Assembly: GCA_014843695.1 (NCBI GenBank)
Contig: CM026390.1
Span: 15,504,015-15,568,014 of the forward strand
Source: Archivesica marissinica
Taxonomy: Eukaryota; Mollusca; Bivalvia; Venerida; Vesicomyidae
Direction of reading: 5' to 3'
Length of the DNA stretch: 64,000 bases
The notes beneath the pieces were generated by a model. It made no database searches and was not told where the DNA came from. It was given only the letters and a program-made list of their open reading frames with translations. Numbering within the stretch: position 1 is the first letter of the stretch; each line of letters opens with the position of its first letter. Shown piece by piece: positions 31,486 through 46,400 of this stretch. A program made the translations under genes and the position numbers.

Positions 31486-34400
31486 CTAAATAGACACAAA
31501 ATATATTGAACATAAAAGTCAGTAAACGTGTTCTCGATCCCTGAATTGAAATTAATATAACTTCAGCAAAAATAATCAGTGTAAATGTCATTATAAGAAA
31601 TTGGCTGTCCGGTTAGTGCAGTGGGTAGTGCGCTCGCTTCTCACTAATGCAATCTAGGGTTCGATCCTCGGACCGGGAAGTATGTAAGATGGTATGGTGG
31701 TCGCGAGTCGGACAGGTGGGTTTGTCATAATGCGACGCCTACTACGTCATCGTTTGTTACCTAAGTCGATCGATATGTTCTGTACATACTGTACATGTAC
31801 TATGTAGGAATTGCAAACATGGCGAGTAGCTATAAGTCACGTATATCGTATACATTTAGTTAACCCGTGTTTCTGTGGATTGTTCCGTGTTATAAACTGT
31901 TATACGGTGTCCATGTAAATAACTATCCTTGTACTTTCAGTTTGAATAGCGTGAGGCATTGTAGATATTGTGTGAATTCTTCTGTGAAAATAAATACTTT
32001 TTATAGCGATACACGATACACGTTCAACAAATGATGCACATATTATTCATGCATACTTAGTGCCACAGTGATTCATGAGCTTGAAGTTTATATATATATG
32101 GATTACGTACTCAACAGTACTACCGACAGGTAAGCCAATTTTTTCCTTTTAAGGGCGCCATTTCATGTTGAATTTTTTACGTGGGGGCGCCTATATTAGA
32201 GGTGGCACTTTAAATACGAACAAAACGGTATCTGCCATAAACAGGTTATATCCACAATAGAATCCTAAAAGCCTATATTTTGCGTCATAGAATACATGAT
32301 CAGGTGACCTGCACTGCACATACCTGTACATGTATGCAAAAATAGAGATGTCCGATTGGCTGTCCGATTAGCGCAGTGGTTAGCGTGCTCGCTTCTCACC
32401 AATGCGACCCGGGTTCGATCCTCGGACAGGGAAGTATGTGAGATGGTACAATGGTTGCCAGATCGGACAGGTGGGTTTTCTCCGGTACTCCGGTTTCCTC
32501 CCACATGAATGACCACATATACGCTCTCATCCGAGCCAACGAGAGTGATTAATATAAGTTGTTAAAACTTGCTTCGCAATCGTTGTAAAATAAATAAAGT
32601 ATAAAACAATAGAGATAATTATCTCCCGAGATCATCAGGAAAACTATGCACAATTCTACCTTCCAGCCAGTTCTTAGATTCAAACACTTCTTGTTGCAGG
32701 TCATTCAACAGCATATTCGATGGCACGGCCAAATACACCATTGATACAGCAAACAGCAAACCCTGACGCACATTTCTGAAACACAAGAACTTCAGGCATG
32801 TCACGGAAACTGAAGCTAGCTAATAATTGTTCCACTGCAAGCATGTGTTATCCATCATGGATCTACACACAATTGTCTCTCCAGCCTAACCTTTAAAGTT
32901 CGAAACTGAATTCCATGAAGATGGGATTCTTAAAATATTTATTTTTTATTTGTTTTTTATTTGTATTTATTAAGTTTAATGACTAAATCTACATGTACTT
33001 ACGCATCGGAATGAAATCTAAGAACCCAAATAAATTCTAGCAAGCAATTAGCCATCTGTCTTACAGTCTGAAATAACAAGTAATTACATCATGTTATACT
33101 TACACACCCAGGCATAGATCACTAGCAGATCAGGTTTATACCAATACAAATTAGCTCGATATTGAAACAGGTTCCAACAACATTGGGTAAGTAAATGCTA
33201 ATCAAGTTTCCCCCGATCTGATTGTTTTATACAAATCTACTTTCCGATCTGATTGTTTTACACAAATTTACTTTCCGACCCGATTGTTTTACACAAATTT
33301 ACTTTCCCCGATTGTTTTACACAAATCTACTTTCCGACCCGACTGTTTTATACAAATCTACTTTCCAACCTTATTGTTTTATACAAATTTACTTTCCGAC
33401 CTCAATGTTTTATACAAATTTACTTTCCGACCTCATTGTTTTATACAAATTTACTTTCCGACACGATTGTTTTATACAAATTTACTTTCCGACACGATTG
33501 TTTTATACAAATTTACTTTCCAACCTGACTTTCATACAAATTTACTTTCCGATCTGATTGTATACAAATCTACTTTCCGACCTGATTGTTTCATACAAAT
33601 TTACTTTCCGATCTGATTGTTTCATACAAATTTACTTTCCGACCTGATTGTTTCATACAAATTTACTTTCCAACCTGATTGTTTTATACAAATTTACTTT
33701 CCGACACGATTGTTTTATACAAATTTACTTTCCGATCCGATTGTTTTATACAAATTTACTTTCCGACCTGACTGTTCGACCTGACTGTTTTATACAAATT
33801 TACTTTCTGAACTGATTGTTTTTATATAAATTTACTTTCCAACCTGACTGTTTTATACAAATTTACTTTCCGACCTGACTGTTTTATACAAATTTACTTT
33901 CCGACCTGATTGTTTTATATAAATTTACTTTCCGACTGCATTGTTTTATACAAATTTACTTTCCGACTGCATTGTTTTATACAAATTTACTTTCCGACCC
34001 GATTGTTTTATATAAATTTACTTTCCGACTGCATTGTTTTATACAAATTTACTTTCTGACCCGATTGTTTTATACAAATTTACTTTCCGACCTGACTGTT
34101 TTATACAAATTTACTTTCTGATCTGATTGTTTTTATATAAATTTACTTTCCAACCCGACTGTTTTATACAAATTTACTTTCCGACCTGATTGTTTTATAT
34201 AAATTACTTTCCGAACCGACTGTTTTATACAAATTTACTTTCCGACCTGACTGTTTTATACAAATTTACTTTCCGACCAGATTGTTTTATATAAATTTAC
34301 TTTCCGAACCGACTGTTTTATACAAATTTACTTTCCGACCTGATTGTTTTATACAAATTTACTTTCCGACACGATTGCTTTATACAAATTTACTTTCCGA

Positions 34401-37400
34401 ACCGACTGTTTTATACAAATTTACTTTCCGACCTGACTGTTTTATACAAATTTACTTTCCGACCAGATTGTTTTATATAAATTTACTTTCCGACCTTATT
34501 GTTTTATACAAATTTACTTTCCGACCTGATTGTTTTATATAAATTTACTTTCTGACCTCATTGTTTTATACAAATTTACTTTCCGACCTCATTGTTTTAT
34601 ACAAATTTACTTTCCGACACGATTGCTTTATACAAATTTACTTTCCGAACCGACTGCTTTATACAAATTTACTTTCCGACCTGACTGTTTTATACAAATT
34701 TACTTTCCGACCAGATTGTTTTATATAAATTTACTTTCCGACCTTATTGTTTTATACAAATTTACTTTCCGACCTGATTGTTTTATACAAATTTACTTTC
34801 CGACACGATTGTTTTATACAAATTTACTTTCCGACACGATTGTTTTATACAAATTTACTTTAGCTCAATTGCAAATCAAGTTTTTAAAACATTAGAATAA
34901 TCACTTTGGAATCCATCAGCATGGAGGAGAGGGAACAGGCAATGTGGATTTAAAGAGTCTCCTCTCGATTATGAGGCGGACACTGCATCCATTTCACCAC
35001 CTGGTGGAATGAGTAAGGGGTTGTAACGTGGGGAGTGGGGGCTGTAGTGGCATCTACTAACCTACATAAATGTGCATAGGCTAAGACAGTAAGCACATTG
35101 CTTCACAAGATATTAATCGTAAAACAGTTTCTCAATGCATGTTCCCTGAGATCTTGACCTTTGATCCTAACATCAATAGGGATCATTTATTGATCTAATG
35201 AGTAATGATATAGGGTGCATACAAAGCATGAAAACTATGCTATTGGTTTGTGTATTTATTTATTTAGTGACAGGTGCCCACATGAACAACACCCCATGAA
35301 CTACTTACGTCATTCTAGGTTTTTTTGGGGGGATAGTACAAGATATATAAGAGCCCTAGCCTGGAACAGGCATTGGTATATTTTTTGCCTTGTCTATCAT
35401 AATATTTATTGAACACCCAAACTGTTAACCATTAATTGAGCCGCATTGAGTTTCTGATGATAATAAAAAAAGTGTTTCAGAAAGCAGAAGGTTTACTGGT
35501 ATATTGGTGGAGGATACATGACTATACAGAGTTATTTATAGAAGGTTTACCGGTATATTGGTGGCAGTATACAGGACTATACAGAGTTATTTATAGAAGG
35601 TTTACCGGTATATTGGTGGCAGCATACAGGACTATACAGAGTTATTTATAGAAGGTTTACCGGTATATTGGTGGCAGCATACAGGACTATACAGAGTTAT
35701 TTATAGAAGGTTTACCGGTATATTGGTGGCAGCATACAGGACTATACAGAGTTATTTATAGAAGGTTTACCGGTATATTGGTGGCAGCATACAGGACTAT
35801 ACAGAGTTATTTATAGAAGGTTTACCGGTATATTGGTGGCAGCATACAGGACTATACAGAGTTATTTATAGAAGGTTTACCGGTATATTGGTGGCAGCAT
35901 ACAGGACTATACAGAGTTATTTATAGAAGGTTTACCGGTATATTGGTGGCAGCATACAGGACTATACAGAGTTATTTATAGAAGGTTTACCGGTATATTG
36001 GTGGCAGCATACAGGACTATACAGAGTTATTTAGTGAAGTCTTACAGGTATATTGGTGGCAGCATACATGACTATACAGAGTTATTTATAGAAGGCTTAC
36101 CGGTATATTGGTGGCAGCATACATGACTATTCCGAGTGTATACATGAGTCGACTAAGTACGTAGCAGTCCTCCCCCAGCAGATCAAACGTGTTCTCGTGT
36201 CTGCAATGTACAACCTCTCTTTACTAACTTGTTTATACAAATTTATTTTTGCTTGACTGCAAAACAAGATCTTACAGCTCTCGAGACCTCATTCCTGATG
36301 GAATCCATCGCAATGAGGGAGAGAGAAGAGGCAATGTAAAATTTAAGTACCTTGCCTAAGAGCACAACCGTAACAGATACAGCTGGCAGCAACTCTAAGC
36401 CTCTCACACCTGCCATTGCCACGACTTCCACGATTGACTTATATACAAACTGGAGTCAACCATGTCCGATTAGCGCAGCGGTTAGCACGCTCGCTTCTCA
36501 CCAGTGCACCCGGGTTCGATCCTCGGACCGGGAAGTATGTGAGATGGTACGGCGGTCGCTAAATCGGACAGGTGGGTTTTCTTCGGGTACTCCGTTATCC
36601 TCCCACACGAATGACCACATATACGCTTTCACCCGAGCCAACGAGAGTGATTAATATAAATTGCTAAAACTTGCTTCGCAATCGTTGTAAAATAAATAAA
36701 GTTTAAACTTTAATGTACTAAATACAACCTCAGACAACCGATCTCCTAAGAACAGAACAATTTGTAGTATGTTGATAATCAATGGTTGTAATATTATTTC
36801 TCTTCTTTGGTTTCATTGAAATACAGGTAGCTTGTTCCAATGTTAGAGCATTGGATTACAGACCGAGGTTTGTGTCGATCACGGTATGTATGTAGCACCC
36901 TTGGGCAAGACGCCTTACACATTTCTAGGGAGATGAACTTGTGTGTTCTACGTTTATTTATAGTCGCTACCGGTTGCCCATATGAGCGACGCCTCCTGAA
37001 GAGATTAGTGATTTTAAATTTTTGGAGAATAGTGCAATGATACAGACAGAGACCCATTCTAGAGTCTCCTCTGGTTCTTTTACGTGCACGGTGTAAAGCA
37101 CCGACACGAGACCTCGGTTTAACGTCCCATCTGAAAGGCTGTTAATTTTATTAGGGTCAGACGGGGGATCGAACCTGCGATCCCTGGATTACCAGTTCAG
37201 CGTGTTACCACTGGACTACATATCCGTCTGCTCTAGAACAAATCATGCCCCCAATGATATAATGGCAAACAAACAAAATGAAGTATATAAATATACCTGT
37301 CAAAGTTTTTCATCAGTGGATAAAAGAAATACCCAGCAACTGCTGCAATCTGGTTCTGCACAGGTTCTGGGTCACGTTTGGTTTTGCCCTGGCCGAACCG

Positions 37401-40400
37401 CCTTGTCTTGCTATCTATGCGTCTCTGTACGACATCCCGCCACGAGTCTGGGTCACCACTAGATGCACTCACCTCCTGAACCTTCTGGCTGACCTCTGGT
37501 TTGAGTTTCTTACTTAGATCTACAGGTCGGGATAATTCCTGTGCTGCGGTACCAATAACCTGTGTTGGTCAAGATAGGAAATAGACTACATGTGTACAAT
37601 AGACTAAGATGTACACTAGAGACTATGGGTGTACAATGCAGGTGTACACTATAGACTACAGGTGTACAATAGAGACTACAGGTGTACAATAGACTAAGAT
37701 GTACACTAGAGACTATGGGTGTACAATGCAGGTGTACACTATAGACTACAGGTGTACACTATAGACTACAGGTGTACAATAGACTAAGATGTACACTAGA
37801 GACTATGGGTGTACAATGCAGGTGTACACTATAGACTACAGGTGTACAATAGAGACTACAGGTGTACACTAGAGACTATGGGTGTACTATGCATGTGTAC
37901 AATATAGACTACAGGTGTACAATAGAGACCACAGGTGTACAATAGAGATTATAGGTGTACACTATAGACTATGGGTGTACAATAGAGACTATGGGTGTAC
38001 AATAGACTAAGATGTACACTAGAGACTATGGGTGTACAATGCAGGTGTACAATATAGACTACAGGTGTACAATAGAGACTACAGGTGTACAATAGAGACT
38101 ACAGGTGTACAATAGAGACTACAGGTGTACAATAGAGACTATAGGTGTACAATATAGACTATGGGTGTACAATAGACTAAGATGTACACTAGAGACTATG
38201 GGTGTACAATGCAGGTGTACGCTATAGACTACAGGTGTACAATATAGACTACAGGTGCACAATAGAGACTATAGGTGTACAATAGAGACTACAGGTGTAC
38301 AATAGAGACTATAGGTGTACAATAGAGACTACAGGTGTACAATAGAGACTACAGGTGTACAATAGACTAAGATGTACACTAGAGACTATGGGTGTACAAT
38401 GCAGGGGTACACTATAGACTACAGGTGTACAATAGAGACTACAGGTGTACAATAGAGATTATAGGTGTACAATAGAGACTATAGGTGTACAATAGAGACT
38501 ATGGGTGTACAATGCAAGTGTACAATATAGACTACAGGTGTACAATAGAGACTATAGGTGTACAATATAGACTATAGGTGTACAATAGAGACTACAGGTG
38601 TACAATAGAGACTATAGGTGTACAATAGAGACTACAGGTGTACAATAGACTAAGATGTACACTAGAGACTATGGGTGTACAATGCAAGTGTACAATATAG
38701 ACTACAGGTGTACAATAGAGACTACAGGTGTACAATAGAGACTATAGGTGTACAATAGAGACTATGGGTGTACAATGCAAGTGTACAATATAGACTACAG
38801 GTGTACAATAGAGACTACAGGTGTACAATAGAGACTATAGGTGTACAATAGAGACTATAGGTGTACAATAGAGACTATGGGTGTACAATAGAGACTATGG
38901 GTGTACAATAGAGACTACAGGTGTACAATATAGACTACAGGTGTACAATAGAGACTACAGGTGTACAATAGAGACTATGGGTGTACAATGCAAGTGTACA
39001 ATATAGACTACAGGTGTACAATAGAGACTACATGTGTACAATAGAGACTATGGGTGAACAATAGAGACTACAGGTGTACAATACAGATGTACCATAGAGA
39101 CTATGGGTGTACAATAGAGACTACAGGTGTACAATACAGATGTACAATAGAGACTATGGGTGTACAATAGAGAATACAGGTGTACAATAGAGACTATGGG
39201 TGTACAATAGAGACTACAGGTGTACAATAGAGACTACAGGTGTACAATAGAGACTATGGGTGTACAATAGAGACTACAGGTGTACAATAGAGACTATGGG
39301 TGTACAATAGAGACTACATGTGTACAATAGAGACTACAGGTGTACAATAGAGACTACATGTGTACAATAGAGACTATGGGTGTACAATAGAGACTACAGG
39401 TGTACAATAGAGACTATGGGTGTACAATAGAGACTATGGGTGTACAATAGAGACTACAGGTGTACACTAGAGACTATGGGTGTACAATAGAGACTACAGG
39501 TTTACAATAGAGACTACAGGTGTACAATAGAGACTACAGGTGTACAATATAGACTATGGGTGTACAATAGAGACTAAAGGTGTACAATAGAAACTATGGG
39601 TGTACAATAGAGACTACATGTGTACAATAGAGACTACAGGTGTACAATAGAGACTACAGGTGTACAATAGAGACTACAGGTGTACAATAGAGACTACATG
39701 TGTACAATAGAGACTACAGGTGTACAATAGAGACTACATGTGTACAATAGAGACTACATGTGTACAATAGAGACTACAGGTGTACAATAGAGACTACATG
39801 TGTACAATAGAGACTACAGGTGTACAATAGAGACTACAGGTGTACAATAGAGACTACATGTGTACAATAGAGACTACAGGTGTACAATAGAGACTACAGG
39901 TGTACAATAGAGACTACATGTGTACAATAGAGACTATGGGTGTACAATAGAGACTACAGGTGTACAATAGAGACTACATGTGTACAATAGAGACTACATG
40001 TGTACAATATAGACTACAGGTGTACAATAGAGACTACAGGTGTACAATAGAGACTACATGTGTACAATAGAGACTATGGGTGTACAATAGAGACTATGGT
40101 TGTACAATAGAGACTACAGGTGTACAATAGAGACTACAGGTGTACAATAGAGACTACATGTGTACAATAGAGACTATGGGTGTACAATAGAGACTACAGG
40201 TGTACAATACAGATGTACAATAGAGACTATGGGTGTACAATAGAGACTACAGGTGTACAATAGAGACTATGGGTGTACAATAGAGACTACAGGTGTACAA
40301 TACAGATGTACAATAGAGACTATGGGTGTACACTAGAGACTACATGTGTACAATAGAGACTATGGGTGTACAATAGAGACTACAGGTGTACAATACAGAT

Positions 40401-43400
40401 GTACAATAGAGACTATGGGTGTACAATAGAGACTACAGGTGTACAATAGAGACTATGGGTGTACAATAGAGACTACAGGTGTACAATACAGATGTACAAT
40501 AGAGACTATGGGTGTACAATAGAGACTACATGTGTACAATAGAGACTATGGGTGTACAATAGAGACTACAGGTGTACAATACAGATGTACAATAGAGACT
40601 ATGGGTGTACAATAGAGACTACAGGTGTACAATAGAGACTATGGGTGTACAATAGAGACTACAGGTGTACAATACAGATGTACAATAGAGACTATGGGTG
40701 TACACTAGAGACTACATGTGTACAATAGAGACTATGGGTGTACAATAGAGACTACAGGTGTACAATACAGATGTACAATAGAGACTATGGGTGTACAATA
40801 GAGACTACAGGTGTACAATAGAGACTATGGTGTACACTAGAGACTACAGGTGTACAATACAGATGTACAATAGAGACTATGGGTGTACAATAGAGACTAC
40901 ATGTGTACAATAGAGACTAGTGTTGGTGTGTTGGTGTGTACAATAGAGACTACAGTGTTGTGTGTACAATAGAGACTACAGGTGTACAATAGAGACTACA
41001 TGTGTTGGTGGTGTACAATAGAGATGTGTACAATATAGACTATGGGTGTACAATAGAGACTACAGGTGTACAATAGAGACTATGTGTACAATAGAGACAT
41101 GTGTACATATGCTACAGGTGTACAATAGAGACTACAGGTGTACAATAGAGACTACATGTGTACATAGAGACTATGGGTGTACAATAGAGATGTACAATAG
41201 AGACTACAGGTGTACAATAGAGACTACATGTGTACAATAGAGACTATGGGTGTACAATAGAGACTACAGGTGTACAATACAGATGTACAATAGAGACTAT
41301 GGGTGTACAATAGAGACTACAGGTGTACAATAGAGACTATGGGTGTACAATAGAGACTACAGGTGTACAATACAGATGTACAATAGAGACTATGGGTGTA
41401 CACTAGAGACTACATGTGTACAATAGAGACTATGGGTGTACAATAGAGACTACAGGTGTACAATACAGATGTACAATAGAGACTATGGGTGTACAATAGA
41501 GACTACAGGTGTACAATAGAGACTATGGGTGTACAATAGAGACTACAGGTGTACAATACAGATGTACAATAGAGACTATGGGTGTACATAGAGACTAGTG
41601 TACAATAGAGACTATGGGTGTACAATAGAGACTACAGTGTACAATACAGTGTACAATAGAGACTATGGGTGTACAATAGAGACTATGGGTGTACAATAGA
41701 GACTACAGGTGTACAATACAGATGTACAATAGAGACTATGGGAGTACAATAGAGACTACAGGTGTACAATAGAGACTATGGGTATACAATAGAGATTACA
41801 GATGTACAATACAGGTGTACAATAGAGACTATGGGTGTACAATAGAGACTATGGGTGTACAATAGAGACTACAGGTGTACAATACAGATGTACAATAGAG
41901 ACTATGGGAGTACAATAGAGACTACAGGTGTACAATAGAGACTATGGGTATACAATAGAGATTACAGATGTACAATACAGGTGTACAATAGAGACTATGG
42001 GTGTACAATAGAGACTACAGGTGTACAATACAGATGTACAATAGAGACTATGGGTGTACAATAGAGACTACAGGTGTACAATAGAGACTATGGGTATACA
42101 ATAGAGATTACAGATGTACAATACAGGTGTACAATAGAGACTATGGGTGTACAATAGACAACTAGTGTACAATATACATCTTGTACATGTGCAAGATAAT
42201 AATCCTAATATATAAAAAAAAATTACAAACAAACCAGTCGGCAAGGATAACTTATTTATATATGTACACTCCAAAACAAGAAGTAGAAATATAAATGTAT
42301 GAAATGCTAACCTCTATTATATCGAGCCTCTGTCTGATAGTGTAGTTCCTGTCGTAGAACTGTTCTGTTATATATTCAGCTACCTGAAACAACAATATAT
42401 TGTACAATAGTATGGAAATTGTAAATTAAAAGTTATTAGGGATAAGTGGAACAGGGTCCCTAGGACGACTACTTCACACAGTTCACTCTCTAGAATGAGT
42501 ACTGCAATGTATGCAATACGACAATAGCTTATGGCAAGAATGAAACATAATAAATAACTAATACTGTATTGTATTCAGGGTTCCCGCTGTCGGTCGCAAA
42601 TTGCGACAAAAAACAAATATTGGCGCTAAATTGTGAATTGGCGGAAATATTTGGCGCAACTTTTTTTCTCAAATGTTTTGTCAAATACATGGCTTCAAAT
42701 GTTTATTTGTGAACTATATGGCTTTTAGTTTTTTTAATTGGCTCCAGTGTTTTTCAATTGGCGACAGAAGTGGTGCAGACAAATATGCAGACAGAAGGAA
42801 CCCTGGTATTGAACCTCGTGAATCTTTGCCCACTGTTCATCAAAAGTTCATTATCTACTATTTTTAGACTTTATATGTGAGATTTTATTTTTACCATAAT
42901 TTTGTAATACAGTCATAGCTGTGTTAGTGGTCATCTCTATTAAGCAGCCAAACCTGTATTAAGCAGCCAGTTTCCAGATTCCCAATATGTTGTTTTATTA
43001 TACATTTGACCTCTATTAAGCAGCCACCTGTGCTAAGCAGCTACATTCTGTGACCCTCTTGGGTGGCTGCTTAAGACAGGTTTGACTGTACATGTATACA
43101 GACAAAACATTTGTTAATAAGAACTTGATTGTTGGTGGAACATAAAAGAAAGTTTCACTCACCGGTCTCGGACAAGTCACGGCTAAAGCAACCAGGGCAT
43201 TGAACCTCTGACTACGGAAACTAGGTAATGAGTAACTTTCTGTGAGGTGCAACAAAACTTTGGCAAACTCAGCACTTATCTGAAATAGGACAATAGAGTG
43301 AACAGTAACTTTATTGATGCATGCAGATTTTCAGCTATTATACTAGTCTGTGTCCCATCTGCTGTCCGATTAGCGCAGTGGTTAGCACGCTCGCTTCTCA

Positions 43401-46400
43401 CCAATGCAACCCAGGTTCAATCCTCGGACCGGGAAGTATGTGAGATGGTACGGTGGTCGCCAGGTCGAACAGGTGGGTTTTCTCTTGGTACTCCGGTTTA
43501 CTCCCACACGAATGACCACATTTACGCCTTCATCCGTGCCAACGAAAGTGATTAATATAAGTTGTTAAAACTTGCTTCGCAATCGTCGTAAAATAAATAA
43601 AGTTTTAAACGTCCCACCTGCTCGTGGAACCTCATTTTCGAACTCAGTTAATAGTTAATAAGTAAATGTCTTTATCTTTGAGTATGTACATGTATGAATA
43701 CGTCCTGCCATTGGTCTTTGTCATCTTCTTTAAATTTCTTTAACATAATATTATCAAAAGGCCACCACCCCAAGGGTGTCTCGCTACGCACAAATTACTG
43801 TATACATGTTGGTTCAGCCAAATAAAAAATGTAGAGAATTAGTCCTCGCATGTGTATGCAATGTCATAACTTTGACAGTTTTTGAGAAATGTTAAGGTTT
43901 TTTAAGCTTCTTTAACGCATACCGGGTAAATAATTTCTGAAATCAGACTATTTAAGATCACTTGTGGGGATGGGCACTTAACTTACTGTGGGTGTAGAGA
44001 ATTTGATGTGCTTGCTAGGTTTCCAAAATAATTTGACAGTGGTTTTTGAGAAATAACACAAAAATTTCTGAAAAATATCTAGAAGCAAACCTTTGTACCT
44101 CGTCTATTTCTGAGATATGTGCTATATTCCAAATACTTGTTGACAGAAGTCATGGAGAAACAATGTGTGATAATAGAATTATAACTAAATACCTCCCTCA
44201 TGCCATCCGGGTTAGCTCTGATCAAGGTCTCCGCAATGCTCAGACAAGCATCCAGCATATCCGGATTCTCACAACCAATCAAACCTAGTTTCAAACAAAA
44301 CTGTGCTAGTTAACCCTTTCCTTCATAGAGATTTAGGTTAATATACTATTATATCTTCATATAAACGACAGCCATTTAGCTATCATGCAGTGGATAAGTA
44401 GTCGCCATATCTATCCCACCTCCATAGATATTACTGGGACTACACGAGATTCTGGCCTTTATTATGAACATTGGCTTGGCTACTACATTGTCAATGTATG
44501 TCGTATTGGTAATGGCATCAACAGATGCTTCTATGAGGGAAAGGGTTAATAAATGCTACATTTCTAACACTTGTCTGCTTTTTGGAAAGTTTTGACACAT
44601 TCAGAAAAACGTCTGCTGTAATACCTCATCATGATAAGTCTATATTAAGATTTTCAAGATGGCCATCATGGCGTCCATATTGGATTTCAAAATTGAAATC
44701 TTTTTCATCTACCGTTCTAGTTCCCTGGTGCCATAGTAAAGATTCTGGCATAAAGTGTCCGATGTATCTGGAGGTGACGTAAAACACAAGGCAAGAGTAG
44801 GTACTAAGGTACTTGGATTTTAACAGTGAGCTCTCCATGCCAGGATTTCAACTTTGTTCCAAAAATAGCCTGAAAAGATTTTACTTTCCAGGAGTACAGA
44901 CTTTCACAGCAGCTATTAATATCAAACTGGCCTTTACCTTAACATTACTGGGATATTTTGCAGGAGCATTGTTATGTGCCAGGTTTATGTGCCATGTTAT
45001 GTGCCCTCTAGATATCATTAAATTCCTATTACAGAACACAAATCACAAATGTAGTCCATGTAAACCGTTTCCATAAATGTAAGACTATGAATTTACCTTC
45101 CATACAATCTCGGATATATTTAGGCTGTTTGACCTTGGAAATCTTGGCATCATGTGACATGTCATAGGGTTCAAGGTCATCGTCACTAAAATTTCAAAAG
45201 TACCACTTAAAACACATAAGGCGATAAATAAATATTTAGACGAGTTTCTGTTTTAACTCTTAAAATGCTGAATAACTTGGAAGGAATGTGCAAGCCACAG
45301 AGATCTAGATCAGTCATGGCGTAATACACGTTATTCAGCCAAGTATTTTAGCTCCATTATCCGGACACATTCTGTTCCATCTAATCTGGCTCTATGCTGT
45401 TTGCAAAAGCAACTTTGGATAGTCGTGATAGCGCAGTGGATGCGCGCTGCGCTCGCTTCAGTTGTGAAATGTCCGGAGTTCGAGCCCCGCTGGAGCCGTT
45501 ACGATTGTGCCCTTAGGCAAGGCATTTAAATTCCACATTGCCTCTTCTCTTTCCCTTGTAGCGATGGATTCCATCAGGAATGAGGTCTGGAGAGTGATTA
45601 ATATAAGTTGTAAGAACTTGTTTCGCAATCGAGCTAAAAATAAATTTGTATAAACTAAAAGCAACTTTAGTTGTGATAGTTACGGTTACGGGCTAATACT
45701 TTTACATTCATTAGATACTCTCTTCAATCGATGCATGCTATTTAACAGAAATACTGCACAACTAGCACTGTTAGTCATAACATTCTTATTATAAACTTGA
45801 GGGGACGGCACTAAACTGATGGGTGTCGGTAGGACTGGGAAACTAACTATTAATACATACTGGGTCAAGTGCAAACTAGTAAACTATTTTCTGACAAATT
45901 ATGGGGACAAAACTCTGCCTAGCATACCTATCAAGGTCGGAAGCTGGTTCCCGTGTATATGTGTGCTGTGGCAGCTGAGCCTCGGATTTGGCAGGTTCCC
46001 CCATGTGTTGATCTCCCATTATAGCTGTATCATCCAGACCGAAAAGAACCAACTCACCCGCACGCTCCGACATCATAGCCACATCTCTGTAACAGCACAG
46101 TAGCAAATTAAACTATATCCTCGACACCTATCTTACCTATCACATGCACAATAAACAGAATTTGTGGAAGTCATGATAGTGCAGTGGATGCGCGTTCGCT
46201 TCAGGTGCGAAAGATATTTAGTGTGGCGTCCGTGGTCCAGTGGTAGAGCGTCGGATTTGGAATCGAACGGTCCTGGGTTCGATACTCGGTCAGGCCACGT
46301 ATGTAGTGTCATTGAGCAAGGCACCTCACACACATTGCTTAGTACTGGTTAATCGCTTAGGTCGGCTAAGCCTGCCCAGGAAAACATGTCTACGTCCCCG

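Noticed and set aside
37202..37517. Plus-strand frames overlapping TELO2 exon i
   Set aside because: Antisense shadows of a conserved exon.
44813..45076. 87-codon plus-strand frame
   Set aside because: It lies in a TELO2 intron, has no recognisable domain and no splice or promoter support.
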